Part shown: piece by piece, positions 50,392 through 63,303 of the stretch
How positions within the stretch are numbered: the stretch's first letter is position 1
Layout: each line of letters opens with the position of its first letter
NCBI GenBank assembly: GCA_023974075.1
Contig: JAMFTG010000310.1
Location: 1-64,000, forward strand
DNA length: 64,000 nt
Direction of reading: 5' to 3'
From: Chaenocephalus aceratus
Lineage: Eukaryota; Chordata; Actinopteri; Perciformes; Channichthyidae
Notes under the pieces: model-generated
What the model was told of the DNA's origin: nothing
What the model saw: only the letters and a program-made list of their open reading frames with translations
The model's database searches: none
Position numbers and translations under genes: made by a program

Positions 50392-50618
50392 TTGGATATA
50401 CTTTAATAATCCCCGTGGGAAATTGTTTCTCTGCATTCGACCCATCCTAGTGTTAGGAGCAGTGGGCTGCCATTTTGAACGGCGCCCGGGGAGCCGTGTG
50501 GGGAACGGTGCCTTGCTCAGGGACACCTCGGTAGCACTTGGTCTTGCCGGGACTTGAACTGGTGACCTTCCAGTTGCCAAGCCAAGTCCGTATCGACTTC
50601 GCCACCACCGCCCCCAGT
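50392..50618 (-). mobile_element. tRNA-derived SINE, second family
   Basis: On the minus strand the head GGGGGCGGTGGTGGCGAAG and a box B-like AGTTCAAGTCCC are followed by GTGTCCCTGAGCAAGGCACC, a CCCCGGGCGCCGTT block, CAGCCCACTGCTCC, and a TTCCCACGGGGATTATTAAA tail. This is a very common fish SINE with an RNA polymerase III promoter and a LINE-like tail. Length about 227 bp. Confidence 0.88.
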
Positions 50619-50666
50619 ATAAATGCTCCTGCCCCTACAAATCCTCAAACGGAGTGGGCAGGGTTA

Positions 50667-50706
<40 letters not shown>

Positions 50707-51088
50707 TGGTTTTAATTGCAGTGCCACATCTCTTGATACATTTGTTTGGCCTAATTCGTCAGTTCCCTCACAGCCGCCTCCCCTCCGCGTGTGACCTTAA
50801 CAAATCCATCTAGCGCCGCATTGAAATTTGCAATAAAAGTAGATGTGATTTGGTGCTGTGACAAGCCTTAATATTAATCGCCTTCATATGGACTCATTAG
50901 GGATTCACGGCGTGGAGAGGCCTCTGCTGGCAGGCCATGAAAGATCATCTCATGAGAAACTTTCTGAGATAGCCATCCGCATAATAAGGTGCGCCGGGGC
51001 CAGCGGGGTAAGACCGCTACCTCACATGGTCCTATTACCACGAATTAACAGCCGCAGATTACTTTAGAGCACAAGGAGAACGGTGGCT

Positions 51089-51123
<35 letters not shown>

Positions 51124-51800
51124 ATTTGTGATGGGTGAGGATGACTGATGGCGCTGATGCTGTGTACATATTATTTGACGATGAAAGACAGACATAATAG
51201 TGCCCTAAAATCACAACCTGTTGCTTTTGAATGAAGCAGCCAATTAAGATAAAGGGGGACTAAAGCATTTGGGCTAAACTTGAAGTCCCGCCCCCAAGAT
51301 GTGAGCGAACAGTGTGTGGGAAAACGGTGTCACCCCTTAAAATGGATGACATACCAGTACAGATATTGAGCTTGTATGTCAGCTTCTTGTCTTGGCATCG
51401 TAGTAAAAGGTAGTGTTTCGATCATTGGCCAGAAAATGTTACTTAGACATAATTTGGGCAACTTGAAAATAATAGGTATTTTATTTGCCAGTTGCTTACG
51501 TTTTCCGCCATTGTAATATTTCCGTTTTATTATGGATAACACAAAATATGTAACCATTACTAAAAGACCAAAACACTAGAACAGAAAGCACGTCAAGTAC
51601 TCTCCATGTGAAGAGATGCACTCTTTTACACAAATTAATTTAAAGGCTTCATACTATTTTCTCCTGATAAAGGTTCCCGAAACAAGTGGAGAGCATGCAG
51701 TCTACTTTGGGATGCTCAACAGGTTGCTTCCTCCACACTCTAACGAGAGGATGTTGCCCTCGAGGAACCTTTGAGAGCTCAGACAGTTTTGTAGGAGGCT
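50619..51800. other. sema5b intron; TG and CA tracts and a non-repetitive block
   Basis: A TG tract lies at about 50670-50710 and a CA tract at about 51091-51122. The block at about 50815-51080 between them is unique in the window and contains TTAATATTAAT and ATTAACAG motifs. It is a possible conserved non-coding element, and no exon is visible. Confidence 0.35.
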
Positions 51801-51808
51801 GCACCGGC

Positions 51809-53828
51809 CAGAGATGGCAGAAGTACCCACATGCTTTACTCAAGTAGAAGTACAGATACTCGTGTTTAAAAATACTCTGGTAGAAGTAGAAGTACTGACT
51901 AAACTTCTTTACTCAAGTCAAAGTAAAGAGGCTTTGAAGTGTACTTCAGTAAAAAGTACCCATAGCGAGCAGCTGTTTTAAAGAGTACCTGACCTCCCTT
52001 TTATTAATAGAACAATAATGTCATTGTTAGCTAATGAATGTTTCCATGGTGACCAACGGCAACATGACAACGTTTCCATTGGTCCCTCTTCTTTAGAGAA
52101 GACCTGGAAAGTAGAAAGTACAGGTATTTGGGTTCAACATGTAAGAAGTAGAAAGTACAGGTATTTGAGTTCAACATGTAAGAAGTAGAAAGTACAGGTA
52201 TTTGAGTTCAACATGTAAGAAGTAGAAAGTACAGGTATTTGTGTTCAACATGTAAGAAGTAGAAAGTACAGGTATTTGTGTTCAACATGTAAGAAGTAGA
52301 AAGTACAGTATTTGTGTTCAAAATGTAAGAAGTAGAAAGTACAGGTATTTGTGTTCAACATGTAAGAAGTAGAAAGTACAGGTATTTGAGTTCAACATGT
52401 AAGAAGTAGAAAGTACAGGTATTTGTGTTCAACATGTAAGAAGTAGAAAGTACAGGTATTTGTGTTCAAAATGTAAGAAGTAGAAAGTACAGGTATTTGT
52501 GTTCAAAATGTAAGAAGTAGAAAGTACAGGTATTTGTGTTCAACATGTAAGAAGTAGAAAGTACAGGTATTTGTGTTCAAAATGTAAGAAGTAGAAAGTA
52601 CAGGTATTTGTGTTCAACATGTAAGAAGTAGAAAGTACAGGTATTTGAGTTCAACATGTAAGAAGTAGAAAGTACAGGTATTTGTGTTCAACATGTAAGA
52701 AGTAGAAAGTACAGGTATTGTGTTCAAAATGTAAGAAGTAGAAAGTACAGGTATTTGAGTTCAACATGTAAGAGTAGAAAGTACAGGTATTTGTGTTCAC
52801 ATGTAAGAAGTAGAAAGTACAGGTATTTGTGTTCAAATGTAAGAAGTAGAAAGTACAGGTATTTGTGTTCAACATGAGAGAAGTAGAAAGTACAGGTATT
52901 TGTGTTCAACATGTAAGAAGTAGAAAGTACAGGTATTTGTGTTCAAAATGTGAGAAGTAGAAAGTACAGGTATTTGTGTTCAACAGTAAGAAGTAGAAAG
53001 TACAGGTATTGTGTTCAACATGTAAGAAGTAGAAAGTACAGGTATTTGTGTTCAACATGTAAGAAGTAGAAAGTACAGGTATTTGAGTTCAACATGTAAG
53101 AAGTAGAAAGTACAGGTATTTGTGTTCAACATGTAAGAAGTAGAAAGTACAGGTATTTGTGTTCAAAATGTGAGAAGTAGAAAGTACAGGTATTGTGTTC
53201 AACATGTAAGAAGTAGAAAGTACAGGTATTTGTGTTCAACATGTAAGAAGTAGAAAGTACAGGTATTTGTGTTCAACATGTAAGAAGTAGAAAGTACAGG
53301 TATTTGTGTTCAACATGTAAGAAGTAGAAAGTGCAGGTATTTGTGTTCAACATGTGAAGTAGAAAGTACAGGTATTTGTGTTCAAAATGTAAGAAGTAGA
53401 AAGTACAGGTATTTGGGTTCAACATGTGAAGAAGTAGAAGTACAGGTATTTGTGTTCAACATGTAAGAAGTAGAAAGTACAGGTATTTGTGTTCAACATG
53501 TAAAAGTAGAAGTACAGGTATTTGTGTTCAACATGTAAGAATAGAAAGTGCAGGTATTTGTGTTCAACATGTGAGAAGTAGAAAGTACAGGTATTTGTGT
53601 TCAAATGTAAGAAGTAGAAAGTACAGGTATTTGGGTTCAACATGTGAGAAGTAGAAAGTACAGGTATTTGTGTTCAACATTAAGAAGTAGAAAGTACAGG
53701 TATTGGGTTCAACATGAAGTAGAAAGTCAAAAGCGTCAGAAAAATAAGTAGTGGAGTAAAGTACTGATACCAGAAACATGTACCTAAGTACAGTAACAAC
53801 GTATTTGTACTCCACTACTTCCCACCTC
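51809..53828 (-). mobile_element. hAT-like element with 37-bp internal array (copy D)
   Basis: An inverted copy of the 13060-14845 element without the nested insertion. The end at 51809 begins CAGAGATGGCAGAAGTACC and the other end (about 53828) reads AGGTGGGAAGTAGTGGAG on the minus strand. The array at about 52103-53728 has some 43 units of 37 bp, with many single-base indels. Located in the sema5b intron just downstream (in transcript sense) of the last thrombospondin exon. Confidence 0.85.
52103..53728 (-). repeat. 37-bp minisatellite (about 43 copies)
   Basis: Unit AAGTAGAAAGTACAGGTATT plus TGTGTTCAACATGTAAG. Variants are GAGTTC/GTGTTC/GGGTTC and CAACATG/CAAAATG. The unit is not a multiple of three, so only short spurious frames occur. 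Confidence 0.97.
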
Positions 53829-53849
53829 GTGTGAATCTGTCTGTCTCAC

Positions 53850-53988
53850 CGGGTATTTCGTTGCAGTCTCTTCTCTGAGTGCTGTTTCCCCAAACAGGGC
53901 GAGCTTCCCTGAGCTCCACACACCCGACTCCTCATCTGCAGGCCCGAGTCATCGCAGGCGGACCACAGCGACCAGGCCATCCAGCCAC
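53850..53988 (-). CDS. sema5b: sema5b internal exon: last, degenerate thrombospondin repeat (carries a 1-bp frameshift)
   Basis: This is the membrane-proximal thrombospondin repeat of semaphorin 5B. Minus-strand translation after a TGTTCAG acceptor reads GWMAWSLWSACDDSGLQMRS, then RVCGAQGSSPCLG. It lacks the CGGG motif, as the last SEMA5B repeat does in other vertebrates (CDD-type instead). After CLG the frame fails. Removing one A from the GGGGAAACAGC stretch (window 53885-53887) gives NSTQRRDCNEIP, which matches the expected end of this repeat and joins in phase to VILPAS of the next exon. The exon is 139 bp where 138 is needed for phase 1-1, so it too carries one extra base. The donor is CCCG/gtgaga. 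The intron between this exon and the preceding repeat is about 3.1 kb. Confidence 0.88.
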
Positions 53989-53999
53989 CTGAACACAGA

Positions 54000-54860
54000 G
54001 ACAAGGGATCAATACTACCGTAGACATTTATCACAAGTGCTATTTAGAATTTCATTTGTATTTGTTGCGTTCATGGTATGCAAAACTTACTGTATAAACA
54101 AATTATTTAAAAAACATTTCTATACCGAAAAGGAGCAGGGAGAAATAGAAGTAGATGGTCTGTCTTTTTTATATTCGTATTCACAGCCAATCATAACTAC
54201 GGAAGAGGATTAGGGCCATATTAAAAACATTTTTTGGGAGGATTTGAAAAAACGTTTTAAAGTCAGAATTATAAAATAGCTATAAAATATAAATATATAT
54301 ATAAAAAAATATAATTATATATTTTTTGGGAGAAAAACAATTCGTATCGTAGGAAAATAAGAGAAACACAAAAACGTACAAATCGGATCCATGACGCGGC
54401 CACCCAAGCTGTCGGCACCCACCGCCACCTCCGACCTTCCCCAGCCAAGCAAACAGCCCCAAAACACACCAGAGAGTGTGTGTGATGTAAACAGGATTGG
54501 AGAGCCACCCCCAGAGAGTGTGTTTAGTGCATAGTGGAGATGTTTGTCTCCTGAGCCAAGCTTTAGAGCCGTTTCCTCCCCCTCCAGCACAGCCGACCGA
54601 GCAGTAAACAAAGGCTTCTCTCCAAGAGGAAATTCCCAACAAACGTCTCCCTTTGGACCATGCGCTCGCTGCACCCTCTGTTTTAGAAAGCACCCACAGT
54701 GGAGGGCTGCTGCAGTGAAAGGTGATGGGAAAAGATGGTTTGTTATTCAGGACGATCCCGAGTGAGCAGCTTTTCGGCTGAGGACCTCTTTTACCTTTCC
54801 TATCAGTCAGCTGCTCACCGTCAGGCTGCTTCCTCTGCACCATCTGCTCCCTCCTCAACA
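54000..54860. other. sema5b intron, no exon recognised
   Basis: AT-rich stretch 54230-54320. The long minus-strand frame across 54280-55116 is a read-through of a CA tract and does not resemble any family. Confidence 0.4.
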
Positions 54861-54872
54861 CACAGCCATCTA

Positions 54873-55125
<253 letters not shown>

Positions 55126-55129
55126 CCAA

Positions 55130-56419
55130 TACAGCCCACTTTAATTGCTTCATTTATTCCCATTTATTCGCGTCACCGGGACGACCTGCGTGATGGTACT
55201 GTTGAGTCTGGAGGAACCTGAGGCTCCTCGTTAGTATTCTGTCCTTCCCGCTGTCCTCCATTACTGCTGGAAATGTTAATCAAATGACCTGGGACAGAGG
55301 CTTCAAATATGCCGTGACTGACAGCCAGCTTGTCTTTAATTACACATGCAGAGGGGGTGGTGGCACCAGCAGGACCCCGATAGATGACTGATGCTGTGCC
55401 TGTCAATAGACTAATGGACGAGGAGACGAATCGGGGCTGGAGTGATTGTTAGCCGACTGTCATAGAGAAAAGCCTCACTGGGTCCTTTAAACACAGAGGA
55501 ATTAACCTGATAAAGGCCAAAACAAAAAAGCCATTAGACTTTTTAACTGCAAGCCAGGCTGAGTTTAAAGTGTTCTTTTCCAGGTTGAGTGACAGTCAGG
55601 CTGATTCAAAAATGAAAAGCAGCTTAGCAAGGACGAAACAAATATTACATCCAAGCTAAAAAAACATCCTGTAAAACACATCACTTGCGGACAAATATGC
55701 AATCACACCCTCTGACAATGATTATCTGTCGAGGCCATTTTTGTTTTCCAGAAGATTGAACCCATAAATAGGTGAACATCACCTTTTGGTGACAACGCGT
55801 TGAAGGCCGTTTGATATTAACGCTCAGAATCCGAGTCTGGCTGAATCCTAATTATAAGTTTTGATGCTGGATTTTCTTTTCTCCTTCTCCTTGTGGATTA
55901 ACAGGCGGATCTCTTATGAATATTTCAGTGTCCTTGCAGGAGCAGAATGGGGCGGGAAGGGGGACACGGGGCGTTGGTATACATCTCACATCTCATCATC
56001 GTGGGGCGGGGAGGCAAGGGTGAGTGAAAAGAAAACCGTTGGCATTGGGAATTAGTTTTCTAAATTAGTTTTTGTGTCTTCTTGTGTTATTAAAGATGTG
56101 ATAAAAACTATTAAAGAATCAGTTTACCTAAAAAAACCCTTTTTCTCACTTACCTAAAGTGGAATCTTGATAGTTTTCCTTTTAATTATCCAGGTTTTAA
56201 GACGTTTACCCTCGAGATTGTTTGTGTCCTCCTCAACAGAGGCAAACTAAATTACATTTGTGGTTTCTCGCAGCATTCAAAAGTTTAAATGTTAGAAAAA
56301 CAGCACGTTTTTTTCCAAAAAGTCTCTTTCCACAGATAACTCAGAAGTTAAAACAATAAACAAAACTTTAGTAATTGTTGTGTGATATTTGTTTTCCTAT
56401 TAACAGTATAAAAACGTGC
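55130..56419. other. sema5b intron, mostly non-repetitive
   Basis: No exon, RNA gene or known element was recognised. 55140-55440 is unique in the window and of balanced composition. Confidence 0.35.
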
Positions 56420-56427
56420 CCTCTGGT

Positions 56428-56618
56428 CAGTGGTGGACTGGCCATCGGGACGTTCGGTCACTAGCACCCCCCCCCTGTTGACAATCAGCTGGCGGTATTT
56501 ACTTGCGGTACCGAGGTAGGCCGGTCGATAAGTCACTAGCACCCCCAACCCCCAACCCCCCACCGAAGTGGGCCGGTCGAAGCGTCCCGGGCTGATCTTT
56601 AGTCGCAGTCCGCCCCTG
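56428..56618. mobile_element. Short hAT MITE (191 bp)
   Basis: Left end CAGTGGTGGACTGGCCATCG and right end CAGTCCGCCCCTG in inverted relation to the CAGGGGCGGACTGG family at 60746. Flanking 8-mers are CCTCTGGT (56420-56427) and CCTCTGGA (56619-56626), matching at 7 of 8 positions. Confidence 0.8.
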
Positions 56619-57067
56619 CCTCTGGATACACTGGCATTCGAACTTCGGACACATGATGTAAAACTACCCTAAAGTTAAGCAACAAGAGGAAATGTCTTTT
56701 TAAAACGTTCCAAGGTTTCCATGGATCTCAGAGCTGCGGCAGCTCAGCGAGGTTTGAGCATGAGTTGTTTCTTTTAGCATGACTGTTAATCTCTTCGTAC
56801 AGCTAAGACCTGGTTTGTTCATTAGGCAAATTATGAAAGAAGGAATTTAGCGACGGCACAGAGACGGTACGGTGAGAGAGAGGATTGCCCGTCTGGAGGC
56901 GGGGTGAAGAGGCGATGCACGACAGGGTTACAGCTTGAATTTTTGAACAGAGAATATGAACGGCTACCATCGAATGGGAGATTCATTAAAGTCAGTCTGA
57001 AGCATCCTTGGTGCTCCAGACAGTCCTCTCAGAGCTGAATCCAGACCGAATGTATGTGTGCCCTTAC

Positions 57068-57239
57068 CATCGCAGGTGTGTGTGTTGCACAGCGCCTCCT
57101 CAGTGTGGAGGCCCAGGCAGATTTCCCCTTCCGTAGCGGGCGCCGGGCTGTTACAGGAGCGAGTTCCTCTGGTAGTGACCCCCCCCACAGCCCACTGAGC
57201 ACTGGGACCAGGACGACCAGCAGGACCACGCACCTTTCA
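57068..57239 (-). CDS. sema5b: sema5b internal exon: thrombospondin type-1 repeat (carries a 1-bp frameshift)
   Basis: This exon encodes a thrombospondin type-1 repeat of the extracellular part of semaphorin 5B, a transmembrane axon-guidance protein. Read on the minus strand after a TTACAG acceptor it gives VKGAWSCWSSWSQCSVGCGG and then GHYQR, with the WxxWxxC and CGGG motifs of these repeats. The second half, RSCNSPAP then GEICLGLHTEEALCNTHTC, is open only in a different frame. A donor GATG/gtaagg follows. The exon is 172 bp, but a phase 1-to-1 exon here needs 171, so one base is extra. The mismatch lies in the AGGAACTCG stretch (window 57164-57165), where one A fewer restores RTRSC. The match to the SEMA5B repeat nearest but one to the membrane rests on remembered family sequence and is strong. 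Whether the extra base is biological or an assembly error cannot be told here. Confidence 0.9.
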
Positions 57240-58586
57240 CTGTAACACACAAACAACACAAGAGCAATGGTTATTTGGAGGATCTTTGAGATGACTTGAA
57301 TCCCCAGATCTCCTAGATTCCAAGTTTCAAGGCTGTATTGACATTAGCATATTAGCTACGGTGTAGATATGGCAATGAAACACTTTCACGGCTCATCCAA
57401 CAGTGCAACATATATATAGGATCTAGAACACATAAAACAGACAAAATAGTGCAAGAGAATGTTTTGGAGATGAGCAAGTAAATACAAATATAATATAATA
57501 TAACTTTGTATTTGTGCGTATTCGGTAACAGTTGTACCGTTTCATTGTATTTGTATAATATACATTGACTTTGAGCGGACCATTATCACAAGGCTAGATG
57601 TTGCTAATGCTAACCGGCTATGACTAACCTTTGGAGTCAATCTGGTGACGCTGGCGACCTCTTGGAGACCGCCACAATTAATCAAATAATGAGGTAACGG
57701 TTTGTATTACTGTCCTCGTAATACGTCTCAGTCAATACGTAGCAAGGCCCTTAACATGCTTTTCAGATCAGACTTTAAAAGTGCTGATTATACAATTATA
57801 TTATTATATAAATTATATATATTTAAAAAAAATGTTAACAGGTTATAAAACACCATTATGTCATTGTTATTATTACACATGTATCAGCAGTAAACTGTGC
57901 TTTGTGCAGCTCCCGGTTCTCAAGAGAGACGAATGCCCAGGTTCAAATGCCTTTAGTCATAAACACTAAATTGGGTGCCTGCTGATTTCACATTTTTCAC
58001 ACTCTACATTTCGTGTACACTTGTGTTGCTTTCTTCCCGATCAAATCCCACCGTCTTCGCTTCGTCCTATCGATTGATCCCGGTCTCCCCACGGCTCCGC
58101 TAATGTTTCCGGTGCCTGATCTAATCAGCGGAGTGTGGACTCTCTGATGGAGACAGGCGGCGTTGCCAGGTAACGACACAGTGCTGCAGGCTCCTCTATT
58201 AGCCGAGTGGATTAGCGCGACCACTTACCGCTGACTAGCTCACAGCCGGACCCCGCTCTGCCGCCCGCTAACTGGCTGTTTGCAGGCCTGTCTGCGAGTG
58301 ACTGAACCGAACACCGCCTACCTGACTGGCTTCCTGCTTTAGAACGCTCTCACTGCGAGTCACTCCTCCCCCGCGCCTCGCTTATTTTCAGAAACATGAA
58401 CGGTGTCAAACGTGTCCTTGTGTGTTAGTTTGGCTGCTCTTGAACACGAGAGACTGGAGGAACCGGTTATTGACAGAGCTGACGTGAAAACTGACCTTGA
58501 TTGACTTGGAGGGTCTGATTTATGGTTTGAGTCGAACTTTCTTAGACGTCTTAAGGCTGGGCATGTATGACATGTATGAAGTAGCG
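57240..58586. other. sema5b intron or upstream region, no exon recognised
   Basis: I looked for a further thrombospondin exon (WxxW and CGGG motifs on the minus strand) and found none. The remaining 5' exons must lie beyond the window. Confidence 0.45.
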
Positions 58587-58998
58587 TGTGTGTGTGTGTG
58601 TCTCTTTGTGTGTGTGTGTGTGTGTGTGTGGTGTGTCTCTTTGTGTGTGTGTGTGTGTGTGTGTGTGTCTCTCTTGTGTGTGTGTGTGTCTCTTTGTGTG
58701 TGTGTGTGTGTGTGTGTCTCTTTGTGTGTGTGTGTGTGTGTGTGTGTATCCTTGTGTGTGTGTGTGTGTGTATCTTTGTGTGTGGTTGTGTGTGTGTGTC
58801 TCTCTTTGTGTGTGTGTGTGTGTGTGTGGTGTCTCTTTATGTGTGTGTGTGTTGGTGTGTGTGTGTGTGTGTCTTTTTATGTGTGTGTGTGTGTGTGTGT
58901 GTGTTGTGTGTGTGTGTGTTGTATCTTTGTGTGTGTGTGTGTGTGTTTGTGTCTCTTTATGTGTGTGTGTTGTGTGTGGTGTGGTGTGGTGTCCTCTT

Positions 58999-59039
<41 letters not shown>

Positions 59040-59221
59040 TCTCTTTGTTTGTGTGTGTTGTCTTTGTGTGTGTGTGTGTGTGGTGTGTGTGTGTGTGTGT
59101 GTCTTTGGGTGTGTGTGTGTGTGTGTGTGTTGTGTGTGTGTCTTTGGGTGTGTGTGTGTGTGTGTGTGCGTGTTGTTGTCTCTTTGTGTGTGTGTGTGGT
59201 GTGTGTGTGTGTGTCTCTATG

Positions 59222-59254
<33 letters not shown>

Positions 59255-59415
59255 CTCTATTGTGTGTGTGGTCTCTTTGTGTGTGTGGCTTGTGTGTGTG
59301 TGTGTGTGTGTGGTGTGTTGTGTGTCTCTATGTGTGTGTGTGTCTCTTTGTGTGTGTGTGTGGTGTGTGTGTGTGTGTGTGTGTGGTGTGTGTGTGTGTC
59401 TCTTTGTGTGTGTGC
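58587..59415. repeat. Compound (TG)n / TCTCTTTG repeat, 0.83 kb
   Basis: TG blocks of varied length separated by TCTCTTTG, TCTCTATG, TCTTTGGG and similar spacers. Three frames are open across it (over 300 residues of Cys-Val) only because of the composition. Confidence 0.97.
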
Positions 59416-59870
59416 TTAATCTGGCTTGTTATGTCTGTTTGGTTTCCATCTGACGCATCAGGTTATCAGGCCGTCCCTAACTATGCCAGCATCATTTATA
59501 TTACTATGAGAGCAATTAGCAACAAAACAGTACATTAGTCCGAGTAGCCTCTCTCTTATATTGGCAGTGATCGAATACAGAATTCAACTATTTTGAGATT
59601 AGTTGTGTTACGACAGTGGCTTGTGTTCAAATGCTTTTTAATTGTCACATTGCAGTTTGCTAAATACTCGACAACTGACTCTGATAAGATGTCTTAGTTT
59701 GACATGAGAGGTCCACGTCACTTCCATAGAGACGCACACACACACACGGATTGATTTAACAAACAGGAAAATACATATTGATTGAGTTTCAGAACTTTCA
59801 CTAAAAGCACCGTTTTTTTAGGGTCAAACAGTAACTTCCTACTGAGGCTCAAAGTGACGCACTGTCTGCC
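59416..59870. other. No gene recognised
   Basis: Ordinary sequence between two dinucleotide tracts. Confidence 0.45.
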
Positions 59871-59872
59871 TT

Positions 59873-60124
<252 letters not shown>

Positions 60125-60126
<2 letters not shown>

Positions 60127-60470
60127 CATTTCAATCTCCACAGCGATCTATACTACCTCCACCCATCTCTAATCTGGCCTTGTCCTTTTCTCACCTGAGT
60201 TCTTCTACCCCAGGAGGATGCAGGCAGTGATGCTTCCTGATTGGCTACTTCACAGCAGGAAGTAACCGAAAGGGCGCATTGGCAGGGTTTTCTTAGCTAA
60301 CAAGCGTCCGCTGCTAAGCTAACAACTAAGGATTCCACGTGGATGCCAACAACTGACATTTAAATACGCTACGACTACGGGAATGTAATCAGCTTTGCAC
60401 CAACCAATCATAAACCCTTAACTCATTTGGCACTGCTCTGGAATATAGATAGCGAGAGCTTAAGAGGACC

Positions 60471-60507
<37 letters not shown>

Positions 60508-60745
60508 CCTGAGTCTGGTTTAATAAGTGCAGCCTGTCAGTGCAGCAGTCTGTGGTCAGTGGAGTCCTAAGTCAGCTGATTATGTCTTGATGAGGAACTT
60601 TGAAGAAGATAACTTAATTTGTCCAAGGACTCTCCCTCTATGCTGCAGCTAACCATTAGCTAATGAAGCTAATGATCCACTCGGCTCCGTTTCACTTCCA
60701 CCATTGACCTTCTCCTCTCTCTGTCTCTGTCTCCGTATCTCTTAG
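60125..60745. other. No gene recognised; short TG tract
   Basis: A TG tract lies at about 60473-60504; otherwise unassigned. Confidence 0.45.
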
Positions 60746-61909
60746 CAGGGGCGGACTGGGGGGAAAAGTGGCCCGGGGATTAATTGACAGACAGGCCCAC
60801 TTAATGCGCGGCATGTATCGGCCGGCCGGCGACGAAAGTATGTAACTTAACAAAAAAACCCGATGTGAATGCATTCAATGTTATTTTGGACCATTATTCA
60901 TAAAGTAATCACATTGAGCCCTTGAGTTGCCGAGAGCAAAATAGTTACAGCATATATTTAGTGATTTTGATGTTAACAGATCATTGATGCAATAACATCT
61001 GGACCCAATTTGCCTGACTTGACACATGGGGAATAAAACATGGGCGTAGGAAGCATCCTCAATGTGGGTGAGACAATTTAACAGGGGGTGTGGGCAGGTG
61101 GTGGACCTCACCTCCTCTAGGGGGGTCCGGGGGCATGCTCCCCTGGGATGTTGAAGTTAAATGCGTCAATCTGGTGAACTTTGAGAGCAAAATTAGGGAC
61201 TAAATCTATGGATACATCTCTCCACACCCATATGAAACAGAACTGTAAACAGATTTACTTTTTCTTTCAACATTTATTTGAACAGCAAGTGGAGGCAAAA
61301 GTGACTGCGCCCAAACCTGCTAGCTAACTAGCCTAAACTCGGTAACAGAACGTGGGCAACACGTTCTTCTCCACAGCCGCGCGACCTCTGAGTCAGACGT
61401 CACTTCCCCCTTTTCTATCCTACGGGTACAGCCACTCCCCCTGAACCCCGTTTCCCTGCCACCCCCCCCTCCCCTATGCAAGCCCCTCCCTCTGAACCCA
61501 GGGCTCGCTACAGTACTGTATACTGTATACACAAACTATACAAAAACGCCTTTACGCTTTGGAGCTTGTTTATCCATCTGTAGGCAACTGCCAGCTAGGT
61601 CTCTCAGTCACTCACTCCTGATCGTTCACTGCGCAGTGACAGCTGCTACGGGCCCTGATGTGTGAAAGTGAAAACTATCTGATAGATAGAACATAGGTAG
61701 CCTATCAAAACGGCCCAGCCCAGTGGGCTGTGGGCTCCAACCAGGGAGCCGGAACGCTTACAAATGTGGGCCGGTAGGATTTAGGCAAAAAAAAAAAAAA
61801 AAAAAAATGTTTTAATTAAAAAATAATAAATTGTTTTGCCCTCCGGCCCACGCACAGCACCGGCCCACCGGGGAAACTCCTGGTATTCCCAATGGCCAGT
61901 CCGCCCCTG
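60746..61909. mobile_element. hAT-like element with intact 8-bp target duplication
   Basis: Ends CAGGGGCGGACTGG and CCAGTCCGCCCCTG, flanked by identical TCTCTTAG (60738-60745 and 61910-61917). It is 1,164 bp long. Sub-terminal GGCCCG/CGGCCC motifs and an internal A-run (61787-61807) are present. No transposase was recognised. Confidence 0.93.
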
Positions 61910-61917
61910 TCTCTTAG

Positions 61918-62530
61918 TGTGCAAGTATCTCCTTTGTGAACCCTTCATTTAGCAGGGAAGATACAACTGACTTGATCTGAACTCTATCTATCTATCTATC
62001 TCATCAAGTCATGATTGAAGCTCTCTGCAGATTTAATTGATCGGATCAGATTGTACTCAAATCCAACAGTGGCAGATATCCAATTAAAAATGATGTTGTT
62101 TTATCATTGCAATTTAAAGCTTGTGAACTAAAAATGTCCTATTCAGTGATTTAAAACCATATGGTACATTTCATTGGACTGCTCTGCATTATATCAAAGC
62201 GAATCATCATATTTCATCAAACCCAATCTGCCCTCAGACTGTAGCAGCATGTGACTGAAAGTTAGGGTTATTCTTTCTAGAAAAGAGAAATATACAGAGA
62301 TGTTATACCCCCATATTTATAAAGTCTCATGAGAGCTCAGATTTTACTTCACATAATGAAACATTGAGCGATGAGTGGAGAAAAGTTACACAATAGATGT
62401 TATAAGTCAAATAAGTAATTAAAGAGAAAAGTGAATAATAGAACTTCAGTGGTTGCTGCATATTGTGTATAAGTTCAGAAGTTCTTCTAATGGAACTCAT
62501 AATGAAAACTAACTGTGACTCACTGCCTGC
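61918..62530. other. No gene recognised; short TCTA repeat
   Basis: (TCTA)n at about 61983-62002. AT-rich and unassigned. Confidence 0.45.
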
Positions 62531-62706
<176 letters not shown>

Positions 62707-62746
62707 ACCTCCCTTTCTTTTTATTGAGTCATGTAGCGATACAACC

Positions 62747-63303
62747 CAGTCTCACGGCATTTCGTGTTATAGTCACGAAATTAATTTAATTATTCATTTA
62801 AATTCTGCATTTTTTTCGTGTCACACAGAACGATTTTAAAAGCAATGTATTTCTATTGGTAGTCTTTTTGTCCGGTGGGGTCTTGGAAGACAGGAAGCTG
62901 TGTGGATCATAAAAACATGTTTCTTACTCAATATCTTACCCTAAGCCTAACCATTTTATTTTAAATTGTATAATGTCGGAGTTTTCTTGCCGTCAGTGAG
63001 GAAAAGAAATGGCTCAGAGCCTCAGAACACTGACATCTGTATTTTTGTCATCTTGTTTTCCTTCTAATTTGTTGTTTGGTGCAGGCACGAAACATACTAC
63101 CAATAGAAATACATTGCTTCTAAAATCGTTTTGTGTCAGAATACTGAAATCTGTATATATATATATTTTTTCTTCTATTTTGTTATTATTTACTTTGCTT
63201 TTTAAAACCGTTCTGTGTGACACGAAAAAAAATGGTGAAATCGTGTTGGTGAACACGAATCAATAGATTAATTACTACTATAACACGAAATGCCGTGAGA
63301 CTG
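62747..63303. mobile_element. DNA element with long inverted ends (CAGTCTCACGG family), copy 2
   Basis: Left end CAGTCTCACGGCATTTCGTG, right end mirrored exactly (CACGAAATGCCGTGAGACTG). It is a full-length copy of about 557 bp of the family truncated at 43392-43937. Inner inverted blocks (ACGATTTTAAAAGCAATG and mirror) are present. No clear target duplication and no coding capacity. Confidence 0.82.

Noticed and set aside
57029..57259. A 76-residue frame covering the thrombospondin exon
   Set aside because: Wrong frame. Its apparent length is a shadow of the real exon plus the frameshift.
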